The notes beneath the pieces were generated by a model. That model did no database searches, was not told where the DNA came from, and saw nothing but the letters and a program-made list of their open reading frames with translations. This document shows positions 8,441 to 16,825 of a stretch of 64,000 bases of DNA, in pieces (the first letter of the stretch is position 1; every line of letters starts with the position of its first letter). Both the position numbers and the translations under genes were made by a program. This DNA is from Bacteroidota bacterium (GTDB lineage: Bacteria; Bacteroidota; Bacteroidia; Chitinophagales; Chitinophagaceae): positions 1,302,001 through 1,366,000 of the forward strand of contig JAEWHC010000009.1 of assembly GCA_023387985.1 (NCBI GenBank), in the 5' to 3' direction.

Positions 8441-9082
8441 ATGAATAAAACCGGATCTTTTGAGGGTTTAAAAGCGTTTTTGCCGGAAGGTAGTTTCTAC
8501 AGGGTTATGGACTACATTTATCACTATAAAGTCCATCTGACCATTACACAAAACCGCCGGACCAAGCTGGGTGATTTTTCACACAAATCCAGCAATTATG
8601 GAAATCACCGCATTAGTGTAAATGGCAACCTCAACAAATATGCTTTTTTGATTACGCTGATTCACGAACTCGCCCATTTGATCGCATTCGAAGCTTATGG
8701 CCAGCATATACAGCCGCATGGAAGGGAATGGAAATCGACCTACAGCCAGATGTTGAAACAATTTGCAGATCTCCATATTTTTCCGGAAGAAATTCTTCGA
8801 CCGCTACGATTGCTCATTCATAAACCCTCAGCTACTACCGCCGGGGAAGTGCCGTTACAAAGGGCGCTGAAAAAATTCGATCCGCCAAGCCAGTTGATTG
8901 CACTTGAGCAACTTCCGATCAATGCCTTGTTTGGGATTGCCGGAGGAAGGACCTTTGCAAAAGGCCCGCTGATCAGAAAACGGTACCAGTGTATGGAACT
9001 TAAATCGAAACAAATGTATTTGTTTCAGCCTCTTGCAGAAGTGAAGCTTTTAAAAATGCCGAATGTTCAGAAAGATGCATAA
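8441..9082 (+). CDS. SprT-like zinc metalloprotease-domain protein
   Basis: A 213-aa protein with the SprT-like HExxH zinc site, HELAH at residues 75-79, followed by the conserved HGREW-type helix near 91-95 that supplies the third ligand. SprT/Spartan-type domains are linked to DNA-protein crosslink repair in eukaryotes; the bacterial role is unclear. The C-terminal part (about 130-213) lacks an obvious CxxC zinc ribbon: only one Cys (about 187) is seen. It lies 25 nt downstream of the AtpI-like gene and may be the last gene of that transcript. It is unrelated to the gliding protein also called SprT (PorT). Confidence 0.75.
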   Translation: MNKTGSFEGLKAFLPEGSFYRVMDYIYHYKVHLTITQNRRTKLGDFSHKSSNYGNHRISVNGNLNKYAFLITLIHELAHLIAFEAYGQHIQPHGREWKSTYSQMLKQFADLHIFPEEILRPLRLLIHKPSATTAGEVPLQRALKKFDPPSQLIALEQLPINALFGIAGGRTFAKGPLIRKRYQCMELKSKQMYLFQPLAEVKLLKMPNVQKDA

Positions 9083-9169
9083 TTGACTTCGAAAGTCTTT
9101 TTCTCCGTTTGTAGTTAGTTTACAGATTGCCTGAATGGTTAAAATGGGCATGGTATTCGCTCATAAACT

Positions 9170-9177
9170 TATTTTTG
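9170..9177 (+). promoter_or_regulatory. -7 box for OM barrel gene
   Basis: TATTTTTG matches TANNTTTG exactly, 22 nt before the ATG at 9200. The -33 region is poor. Confidence 0.4.
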
Positions 9178-9199
9178 CAATACCATTAAATATCATCTT

Positions 9200-9751
9200 A
9201 TGAAAAAACTCTTTTTCCTTGCTGTGTTATTCATCAGCCTGAATGCCGCGGCACAAACCGAACAGGGATCTTCACTTATCGGCGGAAGCTTTAATATTAA
9301 GACCGGCGAAAACAGCAGCCTTGTTGCATTTAATCCAACCTACGGTTACTTTTTTGCTGACAATTTTACCGTTGGGGCAAACCTTGGTTTTAATTATTCA
9401 AAAATGGGGGAGGTGAAAAATACTGAATTTGGAATCGGTCCTTTTGCCAGATACTATATTGGAGTGGCCAATACACGTCCGTTTCTTGCTACCGAAGTAA
9501 GCTTTCTAAGCCAGAACACGAAAACACCAACCACGGATATTAAAAATAACGGAACCTCATTTTTGTTTGGTTTAGGCTTTGCAGCATTTATAAATGAAAC
9601 AGTGGCAGTGGAAGGGCTCACCGGCTACAGTTACAGTAAATACAAAAACACAGAGGGCAGTGGAGGATTCAATCTTCGCCTTGGTTTCGGGCTTTATTTC
9701 AACAGGAATACCATGAATAGCCTGCGAACCAATGTAATGGGTCAAAACTAG
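9200..9751 (+). CDS. Outer-membrane beta-barrel protein (porin family)
   Basis: A 183-aa protein with a signal peptide at residues 1-18 (cleavage after AAA, before QTEQ). The remainder alternates hydrophobic and polar residues, giving about eight short amphipathic beta-strands; the final strand is GFNLRLGFGLYFNR, followed by a short tail. This is the small OmpA/OmpW-like 'outer membrane beta-barrel' class common in Bacteroidota. The function is unknown. It stands alone with its own promoter and terminator. Confidence 0.75.
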   Translation: MKKLFFLAVLFISLNAAAQTEQGSSLIGGSFNIKTGENSSLVAFNPTYGYFFADNFTVGANLGFNYSKMGEVKNTEFGIGPFARYYIGVANTRPFLATEVSFLSQNTKTPTTDIKNNGTSFLFGLGFAAFINETVAVEGLTGYSYSKYKNTEGSGGFNLRLGFGLYFNRNTMNSLRTNVMGQN

Positions 9752-9771
9752 TTTTTAGCATACCACTTTTA

Positions 9772-9804
9772 AAGCCCGGTTCAGAAATGACCGGGCTTAT
9801 GTTT
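9772..9804 (+). terminator. Terminator of OM barrel gene
   Basis: AAGCCCGGT (9772-9780) pairs with ACCGGGCTT (9790-9798) over a nine-base loop, followed by ATGTTTT. Confidence 0.75.
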
Positions 9805-9964
9805 TCCTTAAATGCGCATTGTGGATTTCAGCAATTGCTGGAAGTCCCTTAATTGAACACTTGATCCAGGAATAAATTCATTCTCCACCCTCTAGAACAA
9901 AGCTGTGCGTAATCTGAATTTGAAGTTTACCCATCGCTTTAATGCGGTAATTGGAATGACCGGA

Positions 9965-10714
9965 TCAATAGCCTGACGAAGGGATAGTAGGCAATCCGGC
10001 CTCCTGCATCTTCAATTGCTGGTCTGCATAACCAAATGCTTTACGCATCATTTCTGTGGTACGTGCGGATATATTGTCCCTGATTTTTTCCTCCTCCCTG
10101 GCCATAACGAGGGTCATGCCATCGATCATACGTGCAGCAATGAAATCGGTTAAGTTACTTTCAAGGGTTTGCTGCTTCAATGGAAGCGCGTTATAAACGG
10201 AAACAATCCGGTTCCAATCGTTACCAATATTCTCCACACGAATGGTACTGTCCACTACCGGGCGGAATGCGTTCATTAGCAACTGCCGGTTTGTTTCTTT
10301 AAAATAATCCGTTGCGGCATGCTTGTTTTTGGTTACCAGGATGCCCATGGCATCACGAAACGTCATTTGCTGTATGGAATTTACAAAAATAGGCTTTGCG
10401 GCCTGCACGGATTGGCGCATTGCATGATTAACCTGCGCGGTAGCGCGATCAAGCACAGGACCCAGGCCCAGGGCCGTGAGTGTAGTCTGGATCTTATCAG
10501 CATCATCAGGAAAAGCGAATCGCACGATGGCATTATCGGTACTGTTGGGGTTCAAAACGGCGTCGAAACTGCGGAACAATCCAGAAGAAAGCGCGTCCTT
10601 CAATCCGGCAATGGCTTCAGCCACGGACAGCACGAGGCCAAGATTTTTCATGACTGAGCAGGAAGAAACGGTAAGCGTAGCAGCGGCTAAGACGTACAAT
10701 AGATATTTTTTCAT
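9965..10714 (-). CDS. DUF4197 lipoprotein
   Basis: A 249-aa protein starting with a lipoprotein signal (residues 1-19, TVSSC, lipidated Cys19). The sequence after it matches the DUF4197 pattern: GLKDALSSGLFRSFDAVL, FPDDADKIQTTLTALGLG, a TFRDAMGILVTKNKHAATDYFKE-like helix and a C-terminal YADQQLK. The domain is helical and of unknown function, found in envelope lipoproteins of Bacteroidota and Proteobacteria. It appears monocistronic. Confidence 0.85.
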   Translation of the reverse strand: MKKYLLYVLAAATLTVSSCSVMKNLGLVLSVAEAIAGLKDALSSGLFRSFDAVLNPNSTDNAIVRFAFPDDADKIQTTLTALGLGPVLDRATAQVNHAMRQSVQAAKPIFVNSIQQMTFRDAMGILVTKNKHAATDYFKETNRQLLMNAFRPVVDSTIRVENIGNDWNRIVSVYNALPLKQQTLESNLTDFIAARMIDGMTLVMAREEEKIRDNISARTTEMMRKAFGYADQQLKMQEAGLPTIPSSGY

Positions 10715-10870
10715 GGGCTTAATTTTTTAAAACTTTCCAGGTTTACTACTAAGACGGCTCATTATGCCGTAAGCTTACTGGAAAATGTTGAAATTAATGC
10801 AAAAATGATTCCATTAGGTATCAATTAGATGAAAAGGCGGAATATAGGACAAAGCCCCCAGGCAATCCAA

Positions 10871-10903
10871 AGAAAAACCCGGGGCATAAAGTATGCACCG
10901 GGT
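10871..10903 (-). terminator. Terminator of pgk
   Basis: A long hairpin: ACCCGG/CCGGGT outer stem (10877-10882, 10898-10903) and GCATA/TATGC inner stem (10884-10888, 10892-10896) with an AAG loop. On the minus strand it is followed by TTTTTCTTT. It starts 30 nt after the pgk stop. Confidence 0.8.
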
Positions 10904-10932
10904 AATATATGAAAATTAGTTTCTCAACCGGG

Positions 10933-12135
10933 TTACCCGGGAATTGCGGCAATACCCGGAAGCGTCTTACCTTCAAAAAATTCCAGCATTGCCCCTCCGC
11001 CGGTGCTTACATAACTTACTTTGTCTGTATAGCCAAATTTATTGACGGCGGCCACACTGTCTCCTCCGCCTACAAGGCTGAAGGCGCCATTTTGTGTAGC
11101 CTCAGCAACTGCATCTGCAATAGCTTTTGTACCTGCCTGAAAGGCTTCCATTTCAAAAACGCCCATCGGGCCATTCCATAAAATGGTTTTGCTTCGGCCG
11201 ATTACGGCTGAAAAAGCTGCGCGGGCATCCGGGCCAATGTCCAGGCCCATCCATCCTTCAGGGATTTCATTGCTTGGAAATACTTTCGTGTCCGCATCTG
11301 CAGCAAACTTATCACCAATCACACTGTCTGCAGGCAGGTGTATGGAAATGCCTTTGGATTTAGCTTTTTCAAGCAGATCGCTTGCAGTCTGTATCCGGTC
11401 TTCTTCACAAAGTGAATTCCCGATTTGACCACCCTGTGCTTTAAAAAATGTATAGGCCATGCCACCACCAATGATAATATCAGTGGCTTTTTCCATCAGG
11501 TTTTCTATAATGAGGATCTTATCGCTGACTTTTGCTCCGCCCAAAATGGCCGTGAAAGGTTTTTGACTTTCTTTCAAAACTTTGTTGGCTGCTTTTACTT
11601 CATTTTCCATCAGCAAGCCAAACATTTTATGGTCGTCGTCGAAGAATTCTGCAATTACTGCCGTGCTGGCATGTGCGCGGTGGGCAGTACCGAACGCATC
11701 ATTTACATATGCATCGCCCAGTTTGCTCAGCTTTTCAGCAAAGCTTTTATCTCCCGCTTCTTCCTCCTTGTAAAACCGGAGATTCTCCAGCAAAAGGACC
11801 TCACCCTTTCCCAGCATGTCTGCTGATAGACTGGCTTGTTGGCCTATACAATCCTCAGCAAAAAACACTTTGGTATTTCCACCAAGCAATTCGTGCAAAT
11901 GTGCGACCAGGTGCCTGAGCGAAAATTTCTCTTCCGGGCCGTTCTTTGGCCGGCCCAGATGGCTCATGAGAATTACAGCACCGCCATCATCCAGTATTTT
12001 ACGGATGGTAGGCAGGGCGGCACGCATTCGGGTATCGTCTGTAATGGCCTGGGTTTGTTTATCGAGCGGCACATTAAAGTCAACACGGATCAGCGCCTTT
12101 TTTCCGTAGAAATTGTGGTTTGAGAATTCTGACAT
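10933..12135 (-). CDS. pgk: Phosphoglycerate kinase
   Basis: A 400-aa cytoplasmic glycolytic enzyme interconverting 1,3-bisphosphoglycerate plus ADP and 3-phosphoglycerate plus ATP. It has the N-terminal RVDFNVPLD signature (about residues 17-25), the SHLGRPKNG substrate loop (about 58-66), AILGGAKVSDKI near 193, and the C-terminal GGGDSVAA nucleotide loop near 360. Length is normal. It is the second gene of a gap-pgk unit, separated from gap by an intrinsic terminator that may act as an attenuator. Confidence 0.97.
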   Translation of the reverse strand: MSEFSNHNFYGKKALIRVDFNVPLDKQTQAITDDTRMRAALPTIRKILDDGGAVILMSHLGRPKNGPEEKFSLRHLVAHLHELLGGNTKVFFAEDCIGQQASLSADMLGKGEVLLLENLRFYKEEEAGDKSFAEKLSKLGDAYVNDAFGTAHRAHASTAVIAEFFDDDHKMFGLLMENEVKAANKVLKESQKPFTAILGGAKVSDKILIIENLMEKATDIIIGGGMAYTFFKAQGGQIGNSLCEEDRIQTASDLLEKAKSKGISIHLPADSVIGDKFAADADTKVFPSNEIPEGWMGLDIGPDARAAFSAVIGRSKTILWNGPMGVFEMEAFQAGTKAIADAVAEATQNGAFSLVGGGDSVAAVNKFGYTDKVSYVSTGGGAMLEFFEGKTLPGIAAIPG

Positions 12136-12171
12136 TTTATTGAGTTATTTATTTTTTCATTTATAAAGTAA

Positions 12172-12199
12172 AAATGGCCGCCTTATCCGGCAGCCATTT
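12172..12199 (-). terminator. Terminator/attenuator between gap and pgk
   Basis: AAATGGCCGCC (12172-12182) pairs with GGCAGCCATTT (12189-12199) apart from one wobble, with a six-base loop. On the minus strand it is followed by TTACTTTAT. It sits between the gap stop and the pgk start. Confidence 0.65.
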
Positions 12200-12238
12200 A
12201 CTCTTATTCCAAATATCTGAGGCCAATGGCCAGCCGGT

Positions 12239-13252
12239 TTATTTTGTGATCAGTCCGGCAAAATATTTAACTGTGCGAACCAATTGGCTCACATAGCTCA
12301 TTTCGTTATCATACCAGGCTACTGTACGCACCAATTGGGTATTGCCAACGGTTTGTACACGGGTTTGAGTTGAATCAAAAAGTGACCCGAATTCCATACC
12401 AATAATATCGGAGCTTACGATTTCATCTTCAGTATAACCATAACTCTCATTAGCGGCGGCTTTCATTGCCTCATTAACTTCTTCCTTAGTTACCTGTTTG
12501 CCCAGGAGTACCGTAAGTTCTGTTAATGAACCGGTAAGCGTGGGAACCCGTTGAGCGCTACCATCCAGTTTTCCTTTCATGGAGGGAAGGACAAGGCCAA
12601 TGGCTTTTGCTGCCCCTGTGCTGTTGGGAACTATGTTTTGAGCGGCAGCACGTGCACGACGCAAATCGCCTTTTGCATGAGGAGCGTCCTGCGTGTTCTG
12701 ATCATTGGTATAGGCATGCACCGTAGTCATCAATCCATTTACAATGCCAAATTTTTCATCGAGTACCTGTGCCATGGGAGCAAGACAGTTGGTAGTGCAA
12801 CTTGCGCAGCTGATGATGGTTTCTGAGCCATCAAGAATGGAATGGTTTACATTGAAAACGATGGTTTTCAAATCACCCGTGGCTGGCGCAGAAATCACTA
12901 CTCGCTTAGCGCCTGCTGCCAGGTGTGCTTCCGATTTGGTTTTATCTGCAAAAAACCCGGTACATTCCAGAACCACGTCTACATCGTGATCGCCCCAGGG
13001 AATTTGGGAAGGATCTTTCTGGCTGTAAATTTTAATTTCTTCGCCGTTAACGGTAATGGAATCTTCGCCCGCTGTAACCTCCTGGCCAAAGCGACCTTGC
13101 GCACTATCGTATTTCAGCAAATGTGCCAGGACCCTGGGACTGGTGAGATCGTTGATGGCCACAACATCGATACCCTCCATATTGTTAATCTGACGGAATA
13201 CCAGCCTTCCTATCCGGCCAAATCCATTAATGGCAACTTTTACTGTACTCAT
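12239..13252 (-). CDS. gap: Glyceraldehyde-3-phosphate dehydrogenase, type I
   Basis: A 337-aa enzyme that oxidises glyceraldehyde 3-phosphate to 1,3-bisphosphoglycerate with NAD. The NAD-binding GFGRIGR motif is at residues 10-16. The catalytic cysteine lies in SCASCTTNCLAP near 150-160, and AWYDNEMSY is near the C-terminus. Length is normal. It is the first gene of a gap-pgk pair with a good promoter immediately upstream. Confidence 0.97.
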   Translation of the reverse strand: MSTVKVAINGFGRIGRLVFRQINNMEGIDVVAINDLTSPRVLAHLLKYDSAQGRFGQEVTAGEDSITVNGEEIKIYSQKDPSQIPWGDHDVDVVLECTGFFADKTKSEAHLAAGAKRVVISAPATGDLKTIVFNVNHSILDGSETIISCASCTTNCLAPMAQVLDEKFGIVNGLMTTVHAYTNDQNTQDAPHAKGDLRRARAAAQNIVPNSTGAAKAIGLVLPSMKGKLDGSAQRVPTLTGSLTELTVLLGKQVTKEEVNEAMKAAANESYGYTEDEIVSSDIIGMEFGSLFDSTQTRVQTVGNTQLVRTVAWYDNEMSYVSQLVRTVKYFAGLITK

Positions 13253-13287
13253 AACTTGAATTTAATATAAAAACTTTAATAATCCTG

Positions 13288-13318
13288 CAAAGTTAAACCA
13301 TGCTTTTTGAAAAGCAAT
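13288..13318 (-). promoter_or_regulatory. Promoter of gap
   Basis: On the minus strand, TAACTTTG (13295-13288) matches TANNTTTG. An ATTG element lies at the -33 position (13318-13315) with a 19-nt spacer. Confidence 0.6.
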
Positions 13319-13357
13319 ATTGTATAAATTTCTTCTTTAATTAATCCGTAAAAAAAA

Positions 13358-13388
13358 TTTGGCTGAATCAAAATCAATCCTATTTTTG
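13358..13388 (+). promoter_or_regulatory. Promoter of tRNA-Glu
   Basis: TTTG (13358-13361), a 19-nt spacer and TATTTTTG (13381-13388) match the Bacteroidota housekeeping consensus fully. The predicted start falls about 15 nt before the mature tRNA. Confidence 0.75.
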
Positions 13389-13408
13389 CAGCCCTTTCCG
13401 AAGAACAT

Positions 13409-13483
13409 GGCCCGTTGGTCAATCGGCTAAGACGCATCCCTTTCACGGATGAATGACGGGTTCGATTCCCGTACGGGCTACCA
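13409..13483 (+). tRNA. tRNA-Glu (anticodon TTC)
   Basis: A 75-nt cloverleaf. The acceptor stem GGCCCGT pairs with ACGGGCT (one G-T pair). The anticodon stem CATCC/GGATG (13435-13439, 13447-13451) encloses loop CTTTCAC with anticodon TTC at 13442-13444. The T-arm contains TTCGATT. Discriminator A at 13480 is followed by an encoded CCA (13481-13483). Confidence 0.95.
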
Positions 13484-13494
13484 AAATCGAATGA

Positions 13495-13525
13495 AACCTT
13501 TGCGCCGCAAGGGTTTTATTTTTTT
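13495..13525 (+). terminator. Terminator of tRNA-Glu
   Basis: AACCTTTGC pairs with GCAAGGGTT (one wobble; 13495-13515), followed by TTATTTTTTT. Confidence 0.75.
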
Positions 13526-13700
13526 ATTGATTTCCAAAAATTAGAAATAGCGCATTTTCATTACATCACCTTCCAAGTAATTAGGCAGGCAAGATCCATC
13601 CAGAAGTACAGGTCTTTTTTGTTGGGCAGTCAGGAAAGTCCTTCATTGTATTGGCCAACTGAATTAATTGCTAAAATTTAATTATCCATTAATATGAAAA

Positions 13701-14288
13701 TCAGGCTATTTTCAATTCCAACGGATGATTACCAGAAAGCCAGTAGTACAGTTTATGACTTGCCCAACCTATAAAACTCCCTAAAACGGCACCTCCCAAA
13801 ATATCGAGAGGATAATGAACGCCGACGTAAACCTGTGCATAGCTCACAAGCCCTGCCCACAAAAAAATCCATGCAACATGCCTGCCCAATTGCGGTGCGA
13901 GGAGGAGATATAGAAATGTTGCCAGTGCAAAATGATTGCAGGCGTGTGAGGAAGTGAAGCTGTACCCGCCCGAACAATAGGGTACCCTGAGTATCATTTC
14001 TCCTATCAGCGCAGGATCGTTACAAGGCCTCAACCTTTCAAATGCTGCCTTTACCACACGACTGCTAATCATATCGCTGGCGGTAATATTCACCGCTGCT
14101 GCAGCCAGGAAAAATACTGCCTGCCGGCGATAATTCAGGATAACAAAAACAATCAGGAACAGGTAAAACGGGTACCAGATTACTCCATATCTCAGCCACG
14201 GAATAAAACTGTCCAATACAGGGGAGACCCAATCATGGTTGATTTTTAAAAAAGCCCATTTGTCCCAGTCTAATACTGTTTGAAGCAT
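13701..14288 (-). CDS. PAP2-family membrane phosphatase
   Basis: A 195-aa integral membrane protein with about five to six helices. PAP2 motifs: K80-x6-R87-P88 (KAAFERLRP), SSH at 113-115 in place of the usual PSGH, and the third motif ending in H158 and D162 (VYVGVHYPLD). The usual SR of motif three is AQ at 151-152, a substitution I recall in other Bacteroidota members. The family removes phosphate from lipid pyrophosphates such as undecaprenyl-PP or lipid A; the substrate cannot be told here. It is divergent from the NTF2-like gene, sharing a 46-bp spacer with a symmetrical inverted repeat. Confidence 0.85.
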   Translation of the reverse strand: MLQTVLDWDKWAFLKINHDWVSPVLDSFIPWLRYGVIWYPFYLFLIVFVILNYRRQAVFFLAAAAVNITASDMISSRVVKAAFERLRPCNDPALIGEMILRVPYCSGGYSFTSSHACNHFALATFLYLLLAPQLGRHVAWIFLWAGLVSYAQVYVGVHYPLDILGGAVLGSFIGWASHKLYYWLSGNHPLELKIA

Positions 14289-14291
14289 GGG

Positions 14292-14318
14292 GCAATTTAG
14301 TTTAACCAGTTAAATTGC
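14292..14318. promoter_or_regulatory. Symmetric inverted repeat in divergent promoter region
   Basis: GCAATTTA (14292-14299) and TAAATTGC (14311-14318) form a perfect inverted repeat with an 11-bp centre, between the start codons of two divergent genes. Each arm read outward gives TAAATTGC, close to a -7 box. For the minus-strand gene it is preceded by a T-rich TTTG at an 18-nt spacing. It may be a shared operator and bidirectional promoter. Confidence 0.4.
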
Positions 14319-14334
14319 AAAAAAAATCAGCGAT

Positions 14335-14784
14335 ATGTTTAGGGTTCTTTTTTCAATCATGGCTTTTTCGATGATGGGCGGCACAGCAAGTGCCCAAAAG
14401 CAATATGATAAAAACGCAATTAAGAATGTCATCATCGAAATGTTTGATGGTATGCGGGACTCGGATGTCGCAAAGGTTGCAGAAGCATTTTGGCCTGATG
14501 CGTTATTGACCACAGCAACCGAGGTCAGGCAAACGGATAGCCTGCGCAGTGTGCCAGCAGCCTTGTTTGCAAAAAGTATTGGTGGTACCGTCTCCGGCGA
14601 ACTGGATGAGCGGATTACATGGAGCAAAATCCTTGTTGACGGCAATATGGCCATGGCCTGGACGCCATACCGGTTTTTCTTTAAAGGCAAAGCGTCGCAC
14701 AGCGGTGTCAATTTGTTTGTTTTAACCAGGAGAGAAGGTCATTGGAAGATCCAGTCGGTAATGGATACCCGGCATAAGCAATAG
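14335..14784 (+). CDS. Exported NTF2-like (SnoaL/DUF4440-type) protein
   Basis: A 149-aa protein with a signal peptide at residues 1-20 (GGTASA-QK). The mature part is a single NTF2-like alpha+beta fold: an N-terminal helix pair (IKNVIIEMFDGMRDSDVAKVAEAFWPDA), then a sheet with MAMAWTPYRFFFKGKASHSGVNLFVLTR and GHWKIQSVMD. Such proteins are ligand-binding or isomerase-like, but no catalytic residues can be assigned. Its 3' end abuts the convergent 435-aa gene (1-nt gap). Confidence 0.75.
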   Translation: MFRVLFSIMAFSMMGGTASAQKQYDKNAIKNVIIEMFDGMRDSDVAKVAEAFWPDALLTTATEVRQTDSLRSVPAALFAKSIGGTVSGELDERITWSKILVDGNMAMAWTPYRFFFKGKASHSGVNLFVLTRREGHWKIQSVMDTRHKQ

Positions 14785-14785
14785 C

Positions 14786-16093
14786 CTACCTGGCTCTTGC
14801 GCGGTAACTTTTATTGACTTTAGGATCACGGAAAAAGCGGTCAGCATCTTCCTGCGAAATGCTCGCGTCCCAATCCACCAGCGGAAGATCAACCAATTGC
14901 ACGCGGGCCTGCTTTACCTCGTCCATCAGCTTTTTGGTTTTGGCGACCACCTGAGGATCTCTCGTACCAACCACCATGTTTTCACTTACCATATATTCAA
15001 GACGTCGGGCAATGGTCCTTACTGTGGCTGCGGTGTTTTGCTCCTGAACTTTATTGGGAGAGACAGCCTCTTTTACAGGCACAAGGGTGAGGCCTACACT
15101 TGGCAGGATTTTACCTACATTTTTGGCACCATCAGAAGCGGCGGAAGTTGAAACTACTGTGCCGGCAAGAGCTGTGGTGCTGCTCGTAATGTCAAATGCG
15201 GTACGGAGCGATTTGGTCCGCTTCACCTTGTTACTTAGTGAGTAAAAAGTCCGCTTCAGGCTGGCAATAAAATCATTTACTTCCTTAGTCACCTGCGCAT
15301 GTTTCTGGTATTCAGATGGGAAATCCATACCCGGGCGAATTTGGATCTGAATGGAGTTGGAATCCTTGTTGAAAAATTTATCAGATCCTATAAAAGTGAG
15401 ATCAAGTATTTTCTTTTGAGCAGTGTCCCCATCCTTTATAAAATCATAGGGAATAGTCCAGTTAAATTCATCACCACAGCGGGTTACGGGGTTATAACCG
15501 AAAATGGGCATATTGCTCACCATGGTTATATTCTCTGTCGGGAAGGTACCCCCTTCACACTGCATTTTAAATTTTATGACATCACCTTCTTCCGCGTAAA
15601 TCATTGGTGGCGTGGTAGGCTTAAGTTTGGAAACAATCACCTCGGTATTGTAAAATACAATTGTGGCTGTTGTATCCACCTTTTCGTTAGGGTTGCTTAA
15701 ACTTTGAACACCAATGGCAATGTTGTAGGGAATATCATATTTGAGCCTTCCGCTGTTGAAAAGGCCTTTGTCAGCCTTGTAAAACAACATACCGGTGTTT
15801 GGATTTATGCGCAAACCCACAGGCGCATTGCGGATGTACCAATAATAATCCTTCGGATCTTTATTGATCTCAAAATTATACTCAAGCACAGAATCCGCAT
15901 GTAAGGTAAAATAGGGCGTATGGTTAATGATCCGGAGCGGTTCAACTACGTGTACAGTATCAATGATTTCTGGCCTAATTATCACCGGGGAGTCAACCAC
16001 CGGATCTACCTGTGCATGAGCGATGAGGCTCGTAGTGAACAAAAAAAACAGAACGAATGAAAATTTCATTACGTTGAACATTATTTTATTCAT
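14786..16093 (-). CDS. Secreted protein of unknown function with cadherin/Ig-like N-terminal region
   Basis: A 435-aa exported protein with a signal peptide ending near residue 28 (LIAHA-QV). Residues about 45-270 look beta-rich: a putative Ig domain pattern (YYWYIRNAPVGLRINPNTGMLFYKAD) and a second domain with one Cys pair (Cys about 179 and 207, possible disulfide). Residues about 275-435 are helical, with a small-residue stretch (STTALAGTVVSTSAASDGAK) and basic helices, ending RARAR. I do not recognise the family as a whole. Later in-frame ATGs (residues 5 and 9) could also be starts. It is likely single. Confidence 0.6.
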   Translation of the reverse strand: MNKIMFNVMKFSFVLFFLFTTSLIAHAQVDPVVDSPVIIRPEIIDTVHVVEPLRIINHTPYFTLHADSVLEYNFEINKDPKDYYWYIRNAPVGLRINPNTGMLFYKADKGLFNSGRLKYDIPYNIAIGVQSLSNPNEKVDTTATIVFYNTEVIVSKLKPTTPPMIYAEEGDVIKFKMQCEGGTFPTENITMVSNMPIFGYNPVTRCGDEFNWTIPYDFIKDGDTAQKKILDLTFIGSDKFFNKDSNSIQIQIRPGMDFPSEYQKHAQVTKEVNDFIASLKRTFYSLSNKVKRTKSLRTAFDITSSTTALAGTVVSTSAASDGAKNVGKILPSVGLTLVPVKEAVSPNKVQEQNTAATVRTIARRLEYMVSENMVVGTRDPQVVAKTKKLMDEVKQARVQLVDLPLVDWDASISQEDADRFFRDPKVNKSYRARAR

Positions 16094-16187
16094 GGTAAAA
16101 TCCCTTGAATTTAACGGTTATGGGCGAAGATACAAACCGACACCAGAAATCCGAACCCGGGATGGATTAATGTTTATTTTTAACGGA

Positions 16188-16214
16188 AACAAAAAAGCCG
16201 GAAATATCTCCGGC
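16188..16214 (-). terminator. Terminator of hsp20
   Basis: GCCGG (16197-16201) pairs with CCGGC (16210-16214). On the minus strand it is followed by CTTTTTTG. Confidence 0.7.
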
Positions 16215-16238
16215 CTGGTAAATAAATTATGTAATGTT

Positions 16239-16685
16239 TTAATCAACGGTGATGTTCTGGCTTAACACAGTTTCTTTTTCAATTTTTGGCAGGTAAATTT
16301 TCAGCAGACCATCTTCATATTTGGCCTGTATTTTTTCTGCATTGATGTGCTTTTCCAATTGGAAAGTACGCTTGATGTTGCCCAGGGTAAATTCACGGCG
16401 AACTTTATTGTAGGCCGGCTGTTCGGTATCTTCCGGTGCATTGTAGGCCAGGGTAAGCAGATCGTTTTCAACCTGGATGTTAAAGCGCGTCTTATCCCGT
16501 CCGGGTGCAGCAAGTTCGAGATGAAAAGCGTCTGCTGTTTCAACAATATTTACGGGTGCGGTATTGCTCCCGATTACATTATTGGTGGCATATTGAATGG
16601 TTTTTTCCAGGTCTCCGAACAAACCTTCCAGCGCTTGATTTACCGAACGCATTCCATTGCCCGGTTTCATTTTAATGTAGGTCAT
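16239..16685 (-). CDS. Small heat-shock protein Hsp20
   Basis: A 148-aa holdase chaperone. The alpha-crystallin domain spans about residues 44-140: an ADAFHLELAAPGRDKTRFNIQVEND start, then RREFTLGNIKRTFQLEKHINAEKIQAKYEDGLLKI with the conserved GLL motif, and a C-terminal LPKIE. The N-terminus has the phenylalanine/glycine-containing region typical of these proteins. It forms oligomers that bind unfolding proteins. It is monocistronic, with a long upstream region containing repeated TTGACA hexamers. Confidence 0.93.
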   Translation of the reverse strand: MTYIKMKPGNGMRSVNQALEGLFGDLEKTIQYATNNVIGSNTAPVNIVETADAFHLELAAPGRDKTRFNIQVENDLLTLAYNAPEDTEQPAYNKVRREFTLGNIKRTFQLEKHINAEKIQAKYEDGLLKIYLPKIEKETVLSQNITVD

Positions 16686-16788
16686 AATTTTTTTCTTTTT
16701 TTGGTTTAAAATGTTGGTTTCAAAATTTGTACCGTGCCCATAGGGTGGCAGGTAATTGTGATCAGCGGTAAAATATCCTGTGCAATTG

Positions 16789-16825
16789 TGTCAACATTCT
16801 CTTTTTCCTCATGACAATCTGTCAA
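16789..16825 (-). promoter_or_regulatory. Paired TTGACA hexamers upstream of hsp20
   Basis: On the minus strand TTGACA occurs at 16825-16820 and again at 16794-16789, 31 bp apart. The distal one lies in the inverted repeat TGACA-ATC-TGTCA (16812-16824). This may be a stress-sigma or operator region; no TANNTTTG box is seen nearby. Confidence 0.25.
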
